DNA from: Crocosphaera sp.
Lineage (GTDB): Bacteria > Cyanobacteriota > Cyanobacteriia > Cyanobacteriales > Microcystaceae
DNA length: 38,399 bases
NCBI GenBank assembly: GCA_030065205.1
Contig: JASJDN010000036.1
Span: 1-38,399, forward strand
Direction of reading: 5' to 3'
Below the pieces are notes generated by a model. That model did no database searches and had not been told where the DNA came from. It saw only the letters and a program-made list of their open reading frames with translations. The position numbers and the translations under genes were made by a program. This document shows, piece after piece, positions 7,969 to 17,287 of the stretch; position 1 is the first letter of the stretch; every line of letters starts with the position of its first letter.

Positions 7969-10203
7969 TTAGCTCACAGCTGAGGGTTGACTTTTTGCCA
8001 TCGGTAGGGTAAACCAGAATTCACAGCCATTTCCTGGGGTGCTTTTTACGCCGATATGACCCCCATGAGCCTCAATAATTTGACGACATTGATAAGAACC
8101 TAAACCGATACCTGTTCTACGGCGATCGTGTAAACTACGAAGATATAATTTAAACAATTGATCGCATTGTTTTTCACCCATTCCTACCCCATTATCGGTC
8201 AAACAACAATGGATCATTCCTTTATCAAGGGTTACGTCAATGGTTAAATTAATCCCCGGAGGGTTATGTTTTAAAGCATTGGTAACAAGATGGTCAAAAA
8301 CCTGATGGAGTTGCTTCTTATCACCATAGATTAAAGGTAAATTGTGAGGAATATTAGCGGTTAAACTTGCTTGATTTTGCTTTAATAATGGCTGCCATTC
8401 TTGATTGAGTTCATTAATAAAATTAGATAGACATAACGGTTCACAATGAACCATTAACGGTCGTTGTTCAGCGAAATGATCCTCAGACAGTGCATTAATT
8501 AAGGTCAATTGACGCTCACTACTCTTCACCATTCGATCCAGAATAGAGCGGGATAAATTCAAGCTATCACCAGGACGATGTTGTAAATTTTTTAATAACA
8601 TTAAAAGCCCCATGATCGATGTACGTAAATCATGGGAAACTGCTTGTAAAAACACCGCTTTCATATCATGTAATTTCTGGACTTCTGTTATTTTTTCTTG
8701 TAGTTGATGGGTGCGATGTTCTACCTGTTTTTCTAAATTACAATTTAACTGTTGTACCTTTTGATAAAGTTGTGCTTGACTCATGGCAATCATCACTTGG
8801 CTGGCCAACTGTTCTAATAATTTGACCTCTTGTTTTTGCCAATGACGAATACCCCAACATTGATGAGCCACTAACAACCCTAGGGGTTTACCATCCAAAT
8901 GTAAAGGGACGACTAAAGCGGCTTTAATCTGATAACGTTCCGTATATTGTTGTACCGTTGGGGACAAATTTAACTGGGTAATATCATCAGCAATAAACGT
9001 TTGAGCATAGGTAAAAAGAGACGATAAATCCGTTAATAAATCGTCCTGAGCATTGCCTCCCAATAAACTAGGATAATTACCATTCAAGGACTCAGCTACT
9101 ACCTCGATGCGTCCCCCTTCTTGCCAGGAAGCAATAAATACTCGATCTGCTTGAATTAACTGACGAATTTCTGTAACGGTGGTCTTAAAAATCTGTTGTA
9201 AATCCAGGGATTGGCGAATTTTTAAAGAAACTTCTGCTAATAAGCGATCGCGTTCTAAGGTTACCCTTAACTGTCGTTCTGCCCGTTGCCGTTCCGCCAC
9301 TGCCGCCGACAATAATAAGGCCGTTGCGCTGACAATGACGATAAACATTTGTAACAAAACAGTGGCTTGAGCCTCATTGGTGGTTTGCATCACAAACGGA
9401 CCCACCCCTTGATCGGTTCCTGCGATCGCCAATAACGCTAAGGATAAACTCCCCAAAACCGCCCCCCAAGTTTGGAAGCGAATGGCTGCCCAAACCACGA
9501 TAGGGAAGGGTAAATACTCTAAATACTGAGCATTGCTCAACCCCCCTTCCATCAAAGGACTCATCTGGCCATGACGATGAAACACCATCCAACTCAACCC
9601 CAACAAGAGTCCGCCACAGGCCATAACTTCTAGAACACGCTCTTTTTTATAACGACGAAACAGACCGGCGCTATCGAGGTAAATTCGTAAGAGAAAGGGC
9701 GTTATCACCAAAATACCACTACAGTCTCCTAACCCTACCATCCACCAGTGTGACGCAAAATTCTGCCAATTCAGAGAACCTATCAAAAAGGCTGACACCG
9801 ATGCTAAAGTAGCATTCACCGTCGGAGCCACCATCGCTGCTAAAAATATCAACCCTGTCACATCATCAATACGAGATAAGCGACAAGAAAAATGACGCCA
9901 ACGCAATAATTTAAACCCTAACCAGGTTGAGAGGGTGCCACCCACAGCAGAAGTCAACACTAGGGGCCAACTAGCTCCTAGGGAAAACATTAATAGAACA
10001 TCACCGAGAAAAATGCCCAAACAAACCTGTTCCCCATAGATTAACAAGGCGGTTAGGGCAATGCCGGCCGAAAAGCACATAGGAATAACGCCAGTGCTAA
10101 GTGCGGTACTTGAGTGAGCCAACAAACCACCTAACCAGTATGCTAGGGCTACTGGAATAAGGATAGTACAAAACCATTGCCAGGGATTACGAGTCGAAGT
10201 CAT
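7969..10203 (-). CDS. MASE1-GAF hybrid-free sensor histidine kinase
   Basis: About 744 residues from ATG 10203 (MTSTRNPWQWF); the frame also allows a GTG at 10221, and neither start has a strong ribosome-binding site. Domain order: MASE1-type integral-membrane sensor with about eight hydrophobic helices (residues about 8-305), a short coiled linker, a GAF domain (about 325-480), a dimerisation helix with the phospho-acceptor His in FLQAVSHDLRTS, then the HATPase domain with N box (HLVTNALKHN), G1 (DNGVGMGEKQ) and G2 (GIGLGSYQCRQIIEAHGG). All catalytic boxes are intact. It is divergent from a NarL-type regulator 211 bp away, its probable partner. Signal unknown. Confidence 0.9.
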   Translation of the reverse strand: MTSTRNPWQWFCTILIPVALAYWLGGLLAHSSTALSTGVIPMCFSAGIALTALLIYGEQVCLGIFLGDVLLMFSLGASWPLVLTSAVGGTLSTWLGFKLLRWRHFSCRLSRIDDVTGLIFLAAMVAPTVNATLASVSAFLIGSLNWQNFASHWWMVGLGDCSGILVITPFLLRIYLDSAGLFRRYKKERVLEVMACGGLLLGLSWMVFHRHGQMSPLMEGGLSNAQYLEYLPFPIVVWAAIRFQTWGAVLGSLSLALLAIAGTDQGVGPFVMQTTNEAQATVLLQMFIVIVSATALLLSAAVAERQRAERQLRVTLERDRLLAEVSLKIRQSLDLQQIFKTTVTEIRQLIQADRVFIASWQEGGRIEVVAESLNGNYPSLLGGNAQDDLLTDLSSLFTYAQTFIADDITQLNLSPTVQQYTERYQIKAALVVPLHLDGKPLGLLVAHQCWGIRHWQKQEVKLLEQLASQVMIAMSQAQLYQKVQQLNCNLEKQVEHRTHQLQEKITEVQKLHDMKAVFLQAVSHDLRTSIMGLLMLLKNLQHRPGDSLNLSRSILDRMVKSSERQLTLINALSEDHFAEQRPLMVHCEPLCLSNFINELNQEWQPLLKQNQASLTANIPHNLPLIYGDKKQLHQVFDHLVTNALKHNPPGINLTIDVTLDKGMIHCCLTDNGVGMGEKQCDQLFKLYLRSLHDRRRTGIGLGSYQCRQIIEAHGGHIGVKSTPGNGCEFWFTLPMAKSQPSAVS

Positions 10204-10339
10204 AAAATTTAACGATCTCACTCTAACTAAAGAGTGCCTAACTAGAGAAGTGTTTTGCCTCCCCTAGATGGGTGAATTTAAGCATAAGTGAAGTTTTCTG
10301 TGAAGATGTTGGCTAAAAAATACTGATTTTTTTTAACTT

Positions 10340-10380
10340 TTAACCTATGGTTAATAAGACCCCGTTGTTAACGGCGGGGT
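10340..10380 (+). promoter_or_regulatory. Tandem hairpins ahead of the response-regulator gene
   Basis: Two adjacent inverted repeats: TTAACC-TAT-GGTTAA (10340-10354) and ACCCCG(TT) paired with (GG)CGGGGT (10359-10380), the second followed by TTTC. The GC-rich second stem is 33 bp before the regulator start at 10414. It could be a leader attenuator-like structure, a terminator isolating the gene from upstream transcription, or an operator. The U-tract is too short for a confident terminator call. Confidence 0.45.
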
Positions 10381-10413
10381 TTCAATAGAGGTCACTGTTA
10401 TCTTGATGATGCT

Positions 10414-11046
10414 ATGCGAATTTTAATTGTAGAAGACGATCCCTTAATGCAGTTAGGCTTAGAACAGGCTTTGAGTGAACATCCTAACTTTGAAATCGTT
10501 GGACAAGCTGAAGACGGTTACACTGGGGTTCAACAGGCCCTGGAACTCAAGCCTGATTTAGTGGTGATGGATATCGGTTTACCCCGTTTAGACGGGATTG
10601 CTGCCACTAAGCAAATTAAAGAACAATTGCCTAATATTCATGTGGTAATGTTAACGTCTCATACCCTACAAACGGAAGTCGTAGCGGCGTTGTCAAGTGG
10701 GGCGGATGCTTATTGTATCAAAGGGGCAAGTTTGGAGCGATTATTAGCGGCTATTGAAGCGGCCCAAGATGGGGCAACTTATCTTGATCCTCAAATTGCC
10801 CGATTAGTGTTAGATAATTTGAAACCACCCACCCCAGAACCCAATCAAAATATTAGCCTGTTATCGGAACGAGAATTAGAGGTTTTAAAGTTAATTGTGG
10901 AAGGAAAAAGCAACAATGAAATTGCTGAAGACTTGTATTTAAGTACCAATACGATTAAAACCCACGTTCGAGGGATTATGAATAAATTAGCGGTTGATGA
11001 TCGGGTACAAGCAGCCGTGGTTGCTTTAAGGTCAGGATTAGTTTAA
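10414..11046 (+). CDS. NarL/FixJ-family response regulator
   Basis: 210 residues. The receiver domain (1-120) has the acidic pair D8/D9, phospho-acceptor D53 in VVMDIGLPRLDG, the switch T (VMLTS) and a conserved Lys (YCIKGAS). The C-terminal LuxR-type helix-turn-helix (about 143-205) reads SERELEVLKLIVEGKSNNEIA followed by LSTNTIKTHVRGIMNKL. It is a DNA-binding transcriptional regulator, divergent from the histidine kinase at 7969-10203 and so the likely cognate partner. The glycan gene block begins 72 bp downstream on the same strand and might be a target or a co-transcribed unit (inference). Confidence 0.93.
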   Translation: MRILIVEDDPLMQLGLEQALSEHPNFEIVGQAEDGYTGVQQALELKPDLVVMDIGLPRLDGIAATKQIKEQLPNIHVVMLTSHTLQTEVVAALSSGADAYCIKGASLERLLAAIEAAQDGATYLDPQIARLVLDNLKPPTPEPNQNISLLSERELEVLKLIVEGKSNNEIAEDLYLSTNTIKTHVRGIMNKLAVDDRVQAAVVALRSGLV

Positions 11047-11118
11047 TCTATGTAAAGTTTCATGTATTATTAAGATACTTTGCTACAAAATTCCTTTAGA
11101 TAGCTGAAAAACACTTCC

Positions 11119-11910
11119 ATGAGTGCCACTAAAAAAGAATGTTTTATCATTGGTTCAGGTAGTTCTCTTCTGGATTTAACTACAGAAGAAAAAGACTATT
11201 TGAATAATCATCCTCATACCTTGGCAATGAATAAATATTTATTGTTTTACGAAAAAATTGGGGTGATTCCTAAAGCGTTGTTTTTAGGAGATTTTCATTT
11301 CCCGGCACATAAAGTTTTTTTAGAAACAATAGAAAAAGCCAAACAAATAAATCCTCAGCCGATTTATTATGTCGATGATTACTATCAAAAATTATTTAAA
11401 GAACCTTGGAAATATTGGAAATGGAATCTAAAAGAACGTTACAAATTATATAAAAAATCTCGTTATCTTTCTCCCTTAATGGTTAATTATTCCCATTTAA
11501 AATTTTTTAGTGCTAAACTGCGAGATCATCCTAAATTTATTTGGGCAAAAACCTTTGAAGATGACTTGTTTTTTCAAAGGGGATCGTTAACAACGGCCAT
11601 TAATTTAGCTTATCTAATTTATCCTGAATGTGATATTAAGTTGCTCGGAATTGATCTGAATAAAAATCCCTCTTTTTATGAGAAAGAAATTAAACAGCGT
11701 TCAGATTTAACGGATCACTATAATGACAAAATTGCTAGGAAAGGAGGATGCCATGCCACTGTGGTTAAAACGCCTCAAGGAACAGTTCTCGATAAATTTC
11801 CCCTAATTCAAAAAGAATTGAGCCAACAAGGAACAAAATTGCTCTGTTGCACTCCAGATAGTTTAGTGGTAACAAGTGGATTGTGTGACTATGCTCCAAT
11901 TATGAAGTAA
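11119..11910 (+). CDS. Putative GT42/DUF115-like glycosyltransferase
   Basis: 263 residues, AT-rich, no signal peptide. Two landmarks resemble the GT42 sialyltransferase/DUF115 fold: an N-terminal nucleotide-binding turn (CFIIGSGSSLLDL, about 8-20, followed by TLAMNKYLLFY) and a later segment QRGSLTTAINLAYLIYPECD then LLGIDLN (about 154-182), comparable with the family's SG..A...A..lGy..I.l.GiD pattern. This is remote resemblance, not a family match. Its position ahead of glycosyltransferase and sulfotransferase genes supports a role in surface glycan synthesis. The acceptor and donor are unknown. Confidence 0.4.
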   Translation: MSATKKECFIIGSGSSLLDLTTEEKDYLNNHPHTLAMNKYLLFYEKIGVIPKALFLGDFHFPAHKVFLETIEKAKQINPQPIYYVDDYYQKLFKEPWKYWKWNLKERYKLYKKSRYLSPLMVNYSHLKFFSAKLRDHPKFIWAKTFEDDLFFQRGSLTTAINLAYLIYPECDIKLLGIDLNKNPSFYEKEIKQRSDLTDHYNDKIARKGGCHATVVKTPQGTVLDKFPLIQKELSQQGTKLLCCTPDSLVVTSGLCDYAPIMK

Positions 11911-11963
11911 ACTTTAGCTAACTAACATTAAAATCAATTTTTATCTAGTCAAGCATTTTTATC

Positions 11964-12433
11964 ATGAACAACCAACAGATGACATTAAGAAAAGCCATAA
12001 AATACCAATCTTATAATTTTCTAGCTAATCTTAATAATTTCTTAGTTCCCCATAAGGTTAAAAAAGTTATTTGGATTGCATCCTATCCACGATCAGGTAA
12101 TACTTGGTTTCGTAAAATAATTGCTAATTTATATGGAATAGATGTCTCAAAATTAGAAAAAGACTTAGATCAAATCGTTCCGAATTTTGAACGGAAGAAA
12201 ATAGGGGAAACTAATCAAGGGACTCCTTGCGATATAACCGAAGAAAGCGTACATTTTTTCAAAACCCATCAATTACCATTTCCTAATTATGAATTATCTA
12301 TTGGTGAGGCAAAAGAATTTATCAATTATGGGTATATCTATCTCTACAGAATTATCTTAGTTATTTATCCCAAGATAGTATTAATAAGTTTAGAGAAAAA
12401 TATCAAGATTCATTACAAAAATTAGGTTATTAA
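11964..12433 (+). pseudogene. Sulfotransferase remnant with internal deletion and frameshift
   Basis: The frame from ATG 11964 encodes a normal sulfotransferase N-terminus: KKVIWIASYPRSGNTWFRK holds the PAPS 5'-phosphosulfate loop, and SVHFFKTHQLPFP follows. After GYIYLYR the sequence turns into low-complexity residues and stops at 12425. In another frame the same DNA (about 12349-12433) reads NYLSYLSQDSINKFREKYQD then SLQKLGY-stop, which looks like an authentic sulfotransferase C-terminus. So head and tail are joined with the middle (about 150 residues, including the 3'-phosphate-binding RxxxxxxxS region) missing and the frame shifted. A functional 153-residue product is unlikely. Confidence 0.7.
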
Positions 12434-12437
12434 AGTA

Positions 12438-13685
12438 ATGAAAGTCACTTTTTGCGCTCATGATTACCCTAACTTTGTTGGTGGTCCCTACGCTTGGTTA
12501 CCCCGTCTTCTTCCCTCTTTAAAAGAGCGTGGTATTGAATCACGGGTCTTATTTTCCATTCGAGGGAATGAAGGAGAATGTCAAGCAGTTCAACGGGTAA
12601 AACAAGGAGGATTTAAACATTCAGTCTGTCAAATTCCTAATTATACAGACGAGCATATTGATTGGATTTTAAACCAAGTCAAAAACGATCCTCCCGATGT
12701 TTTTATTCCTAATCTTGTAGTTCCCGCTTGTTATAGTAGTCATTGGATTAAAAAAGCAGGAATCCCCACCGTTGGTATTATGCACTCCGATGATCCTTTT
12801 TACTACGGTATTTTAGATGAGTTTGTCTTTGGTCAACCGAATTATCAATTTTCTGGTTTTGTGGCCGTTTCTCGTTTTATTGAACAAACTATCCTCAGCA
12901 AAGGCAACAGCACAACTCAAATAAAATGTATCCCCTATGGCGCACCGGTTCCCCCCACAAGGACTAAAAAACCTTCAGATACACTAAGAATGGTTTATGT
13001 TGGCCGTTTAGTTGAAGAACAAAAACAAATCTCATTACTAACTAAAGCGTTTTGTCGTGCGGTTAGAGAAGTTCCTAACACAGAAGCCATTATTTATGGC
13101 AGTGGTTCAAAACAAAAGGCCGTCGAAAAAATTATCGCTCAACAAGCTCAAGAAATTCCCGTTACATTAGGGGGGAGGCTCAACAGCGATCAAGTACAAA
13201 AACACCTTTTAGAAAGTCATGTCATTGTTTTATTATCGGACTACGAGGGCTTACCCATCGCCTTAATGGAAGCTATGGCCTGTGGGGTAGTTCCCGTCTG
13301 TTTACGCATTCGTAGCGGTATCCCAGAACTGGTGGAAGATGGGGTGACGGGTTTATTAGTGGATGATCGTGGGGATAGTTTTGTGGCTGCTATTCAACGC
13401 TTACAAGAAGAGGCTGGACTGTGGGAAAAACTGTCCCAAGGCGCACGAGCAAAAATTGAAGCTCACTACTCTGATACGGTTGCAGCCGATCAATGGGTAG
13501 ACTTTCTCAAAGAATTACATCAATGTAGTGATCGTAAACAGTCCATTAAGCGGCCTTTGTTTTTCTCCTTACCGCCAGTTCATCCTGCTTTAGCCGTGGA
13601 AGATAAGCGTCGTCCCTCTCTAAGTGATCGTGTATTTCAAAAAGCCCGTTATTTAACCAAAAAACTGAAGACAAGTTTCCGATAA
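12438..13685 (+). CDS. GT4-family glycosyltransferase
   Basis: 415 residues, GT-B fold. The N-terminal domain begins MKVTFCAHDYPNFVGGPYAW, with the Gly-rich acceptor loop. The C-terminal donor domain starts near 180 (LRMVYVGRLVEEQKQISLL) and has the retaining-GT4 E-x7-E signature in YEGLPIALMEAMACGVVPV, then GIPELVEDGVTGLLV. The last about 50 residues are basic and extend beyond the catalytic core. The start lies 4 bp after the decayed sulfotransferase tail, so the two were probably one transcription unit. Expected role: sugar transfer from a nucleotide-sugar in surface-polysaccharide assembly; sugar specificity is not readable. Confidence 0.88.
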   Translation: MKVTFCAHDYPNFVGGPYAWLPRLLPSLKERGIESRVLFSIRGNEGECQAVQRVKQGGFKHSVCQIPNYTDEHIDWILNQVKNDPPDVFIPNLVVPACYSSHWIKKAGIPTVGIMHSDDPFYYGILDEFVFGQPNYQFSGFVAVSRFIEQTILSKGNSTTQIKCIPYGAPVPPTRTKKPSDTLRMVYVGRLVEEQKQISLLTKAFCRAVREVPNTEAIIYGSGSKQKAVEKIIAQQAQEIPVTLGGRLNSDQVQKHLLESHVIVLLSDYEGLPIALMEAMACGVVPVCLRIRSGIPELVEDGVTGLLVDDRGDSFVAAIQRLQEEAGLWEKLSQGARAKIEAHYSDTVAADQWVDFLKELHQCSDRKQSIKRPLFFSLPPVHPALAVEDKRRPSLSDRVFQKARYLTKKLKTSFR

Positions 13686-13731
13686 AAAGACTATTAATAT
13701 ATAGTCATCGTTTAATCATTAGATACAAAAT

Positions 13732-14592
13732 ATGAAAAATTCTATGATGAAACTATCCACTCAAATTCAACAAAAAATTAAAAAACAAGCCATTTTGATA
13801 TTGAGCCAAAAAAATATTAATCAAAATCTCTATCATTGTTGTATTCAAAAAACAGGTAGTCAATGGCTAAAATCAATCTTTTCTGATTCTATTTTTTTAA
13901 AACATACAGGTTTAGATAATTATGATCCTGCTAAAAATTATCTGAATAAAAATATAAGCAAAGAAATTGAAACGGTTGATTTCCCTACTCGTCAAATTAT
14001 TAGTCCTTTATATATTAACTACGAAAATTTCTTAGAATTGAAAAAGCCAGAAAATTATAAGGCTATTTTTGTTATGCGCGATTATAGAGATGTGGTGACA
14101 TCTGATTATTTTTCTTATCGGTATTCTCATTCATCAAAAAAATGGAAATTTATACAAGACAGGAGGGAAAAATTAAATCAAATGTCATTAGATGATGGAC
14201 TCATGTTATTAATTAATGATATTAAAGATCATAAATATAATCAAGTTGAATGTTTACGTTCTTGGTTACAATCTGATGAAAATAAGAGAGTTATGATTTG
14301 TAAGTTTGAAGATATGATTGGGGATCGATCTGTAGAAACTTTTACAAATATTTTTCTTCATTTAGATATCGATATTTCGGAATCTTCACTTACAAGTCTT
14401 CTCAAAAAAAATAATTTTGAAGCGAAAACAAAAGGACGTAAACCAGGAGTGGAAAAGCAAAATGATCATTATCGTAAAGGAATAAGTGGGGATTGGAAAA
14501 CCTATTTTAAAGAAAAACATATTATCCGATTTAAGGAAATAACAGGAGAATTATTACTTGAATTAGGATATGAGGAAAATAATAATTGGTAG
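13732..14592 (+). CDS. PAPS-dependent sulfotransferase
   Basis: 286 residues, markedly AT- and Lys/Asn-rich. It carries the three sulfotransferase landmarks: the 5'-phosphosulfate loop as CIQKTGSQWLKSIF (about 42-55), the 3'-phosphate-binding strand IFVMRDYRDVVTSDYFSYRYS (about 112-132), and the C-terminal RKGISGDWKTYF, the RKGxxGDWKxxF motif of cytosolic-type enzymes. No signal peptide or membrane anchor is seen. It transfers sulfate from PAPS to a hydroxyl or amine; the neighbouring glycosyltransferases and galE suggest a glycan acceptor. Base composition differs from galE next door, consistent with horizontal transfer. Confidence 0.85.
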   Translation: MKNSMMKLSTQIQQKIKKQAILILSQKNINQNLYHCCIQKTGSQWLKSIFSDSIFLKHTGLDNYDPAKNYLNKNISKEIETVDFPTRQIISPLYINYENFLELKKPENYKAIFVMRDYRDVVTSDYFSYRYSHSSKKWKFIQDRREKLNQMSLDDGLMLLINDIKDHKYNQVECLRSWLQSDENKRVMICKFEDMIGDRSVETFTNIFLHLDIDISESSLTSLLKKNNFEAKTKGRKPGVEKQNDHYRKGISGDWKTYFKEKHIIRFKEITGELLLELGYEENNNW

Positions 14593-14656
14593 ACATTAAT
14601 TGCCTTACCAATAGATTATTAATGGATGAAATTTTCAACATACGTATTAGAAAATT

Positions 14657-15658
14657 ATGCTAGTTAATCAAAAGAAAATCTTAGTAACAGGAGGAGCCGG
14701 ATATATCGGTTCTCACGCCGTTTTAGCTCTCAAAAATGCTGGTTATGATGTCATTATTCTTGATAATTTAATCTACGGTCATCGAGATTTAGTGGAAAGG
14801 GTGTTAAAGGTAGAATTAGTAATCGGTGATCTCGGCGATCGCTCCCTGTTAGATGATCTTTTCTCTCGTTATTCTATTGATGCAGTGATGCACTTTGCAG
14901 CCTTTGCGTATGTGGGGGAATCCATTAAAGAACCCAAAAAATATTATCGCAATAATGTGGCCAATACCCTCACTTTATTAGAGGCTATGAAAGCAGCTTC
15001 GATTAATAAATTGGTCTTTTCTTCTACTTGCGCTACCTATGGAGTGGCTCAATTTTCTCCCATTACAGAAGATCATCCTCAAAACCCAATTAATCCCTAT
15101 GGTGCCAGTAAATTAATGGTGGAACAAATCCTCAAAGATTTTTCTTGTGCTTATGATTTAAACTATGTTATTTTCCGTTATTTTAACGCAGCCGGAGCGC
15201 ATCCTGATGGGTTATTAGGAGAAGATCACGATCCGGAACCCCATTTAATCCCGTTAGTGCTTTTCACTGCTTTGGGAAAACGGAAATTTATTTCTATTTT
15301 TGGCACAGATTATCCGACTCGTGATGGAACTTGTATTCGGGATTATATTCATGTTCTTGATATTGCTCAGGCACATCTTTTAGGCTTAAACTATTTACAA
15401 CAAGGGGGGAAATCCGATATTTTTAATTTAGGGAATAGTAACGGATTTTCCATTCAAGAAGTGATTGATACTGCAATTAAAGTCACCCAAAAAGATATTA
15501 ATGTTCAGATTGGCGATCGCCGTCCTGGTGATCCCCCAATTTTGGTGGGAAGTGGGGAAAAAGCGACTAAAATTTTAGGCTGGAAACCTCAATATTCGAG
15601 TTTAGAATCGATTCTTTCCCATGCTTGGCAATGGCATCAAAAAAGACATAATGAATGA
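14657..15658 (+). CDS. galE: UDP-glucose 4-epimerase
   Basis: 333 residues, extended SDR. NAD-binding [18 protein letters not shown] is at residues 8-25; the catalytic Ser/Thr lies in VFSSTCATYG and the Tyr-x3-Lys in NPYGASKLMVEQ (about 148-153). The GalE-specific stretches RYFNAAGAHPDG, HLIPLVL, FGTDYPTRDGTCIRDYIHV and the C-terminal IGDRRPGDPPILV are all present. It interconverts UDP-glucose and UDP-galactose, supplying galactosyl donors. It ends the 11119-15658 glycan block and is convergent with dnaA, 40 bp apart with no clear terminator. Confidence 0.95.
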   Translation: MLVNQKKILVTGGAGYIGSHAVLALKNAGYDVIILDNLIYGHRDLVERVLKVELVIGDLGDRSLLDDLFSRYSIDAVMHFAAFAYVGESIKEPKKYYRNNVANTLTLLEAMKAASINKLVFSSTCATYGVAQFSPITEDHPQNPINPYGASKLMVEQILKDFSCAYDLNYVIFRYFNAAGAHPDGLLGEDHDPEPHLIPLVLFTALGKRKFISIFGTDYPTRDGTCIRDYIHVLDIAQAHLLGLNYLQQGGKSDIFNLGNSNGFSIQEVIDTAIKVTQKDINVQIGDRRPGDPPILVGSGEKATKILGWKPQYSSLESILSHAWQWHQKRHNE

Positions 15659-15698
15659 CTATATTTTTATTGAAAGTTTACGATACTTTTGAAGTGTA

Positions 15699-17069
15699 TT
15701 ATTTTTCTTGATTACGACTAGCCATATTAATGCGATCGCTTAATTCTGATAATTGTTGAGAGAGATCCCAATCCTTTTTTTGTAATTTAGAGATTTTGTC
15801 ACAACTATATAACACCGTTGTATGATCTTTCCCTCCAAATGCTTCCCCAATTCTTGGTAAACTTAAATCGGTATGTTGGCGCATTAAATACATTCCAATC
15901 TGCCTAGCTAAGCTAATCTCCCGACGACGTGAACTTCCTTTTAAATCTTCGATAGAAACATGAAAATTTTCAGCAACAATTTTAATAATGATTTCAGGAG
16001 AAACCGTAATTTGCTCCATGGGAGGATTTAAAACAGGGGCAATATTTTCTACTGTCATGGATAGTCCAGAAATAGAAATATAAGTAACTGCGCGAATTAA
16101 AGCTCCTTCCAATTCTCGAATATTAGATGTATAATTTGTGGCAATATATTCAATCACATCGCGAGGTAATCTAATGTTTTCATATTCTGCTTTTTTTTGC
16201 AGAATTGCCATCCTTGTTTCTAAATCGGGTACTTGAATATCGGCAATTAATCCCATAGAAAAACGAGAGACTAATCTATCTTGCAAACTGGGAATTCTTT
16301 TCGGGGGACGATCAGAGGCAATCACCACTTGTTTTCCCGCTTCATGTAAGGTATTAAAGGTATGAAAAAATTCTTCTTGTGTATATTCTTTTCCTTCAAT
16401 AAATTGAATATCATCTACTAATAAAATATCGGCACTTCGATAATGTTCCCGAAAATGTTCCATACTATCTTGACGAATAGACGTAATTAAATCATTGGTA
16501 AATTGTTCGGTAGAAACATAAAAAACATGAGCATTCGGGTATAATTCTAAACGATAATGAGCGATCGCTTGCATTAAATGAGTTTTTCCTAATCCAACTC
16601 CGCCACATAAAAATAAGGGATTAAATTCCCTTCCAGGGGACTCAGCAACCGCTAAAGATGCAGCATGAGCCATTCTATTAGTTGGGCCGACAACAAAACG
16701 AGAAAAATTATAGCGAGGATTTAATTGACTCAGTTTAGGTGATTCTTGAATCGTTTTATCCTGGTTGTTATTAGAGGAAAAAGTATGATTATTTTGATCA
16801 ACAATTCTGAGGTTTTGTTCTTGAGCAGTGGTCAATTGCACCGTGATAGGATAACCAACAATCGCCTCAACTTCTTCCACAATTAAAGAATAATAAGTTT
16901 TCTGTAAATGGTTGAGAATAAAAGGATTTTGGACTTGAATTACCAAACAATTATCTTGCCAATTTTGTACAATTGCTGAAGCAAACCAAGTTTCAAACGC
17001 AGTGGGATTTAATCGTAATTTAAGACGATCAAGCACTTGATTCCAAATATATTGGGGTGAGATAGTCAT
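15699..17069 (-). CDS. dnaA: Chromosomal replication initiator DnaA
   Basis: 456 residues. Domain I (1-85) begins with [21 protein letters not shown]; a short Asn/Gln-rich domain II follows. The AAA+ domain III has [20 protein letters not shown] (Walker A), [13 protein letters not shown] (Walker B) and [22 protein letters not shown] (sensor 1 region). Domain IV ends with the DNA-binding signature [16 protein letters not shown]. The ATG at 17069 is well placed. The gene stands alone, without dnaN or rnpA beside it, as is common in cyanobacteria. I see no convincing cluster of TTATCCACA boxes in the 218 bp upstream. Confidence 0.97.
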   Translation of the reverse strand: MTISPQYIWNQVLDRLKLRLNPTAFETWFASAIVQNWQDNCLVIQVQNPFILNHLQKTYYSLIVEEVEAIVGYPITVQLTTAQEQNLRIVDQNNHTFSSNNNQDKTIQESPKLSQLNPRYNFSRFVVGPTNRMAHAASLAVAESPGREFNPLFLCGGVGLGKTHLMQAIAHYRLELYPNAHVFYVSTEQFTNDLITSIRQDSMEHFREHYRSADILLVDDIQFIEGKEYTQEEFFHTFNTLHEAGKQVVIASDRPPKRIPSLQDRLVSRFSMGLIADIQVPDLETRMAILQKKAEYENIRLPRDVIEYIATNYTSNIRELEGALIRAVTYISISGLSMTVENIAPVLNPPMEQITVSPEIIIKIVAENFHVSIEDLKGSSRRREISLARQIGMYLMRQHTDLSLPRIGEAFGGKDHTTVLYSCDKISKLQKKDWDLSQQLSELSDRINMASRNQEK

Positions 17070-17287
17070 TCTTAAAATCAGACCTCAGCATTGGCAGAAT
17101 CTTATAGAATTCAAAAGAGAATAAAGATTCTTATCTTAAATGTCAACAATTTTTAGACAACATAACAAACAGTGGTTATGGACTAAGGATGGTAAAAAAT
17201 AGAATTATAACAGTTTCTCGAAATTTCCCCAATCATTCACAAGAAAAGTCATAATAGATATAGTTTGTTTAAGATAGACTAAAATCT

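Noticed and set aside
17070..17287. Possible replication origin beside dnaA
   Set aside because: No cluster of TTATCCACA-type boxes and no AT-rich unwinding repeat beyond background; dnaA is often away from the origin in cyanobacteria.
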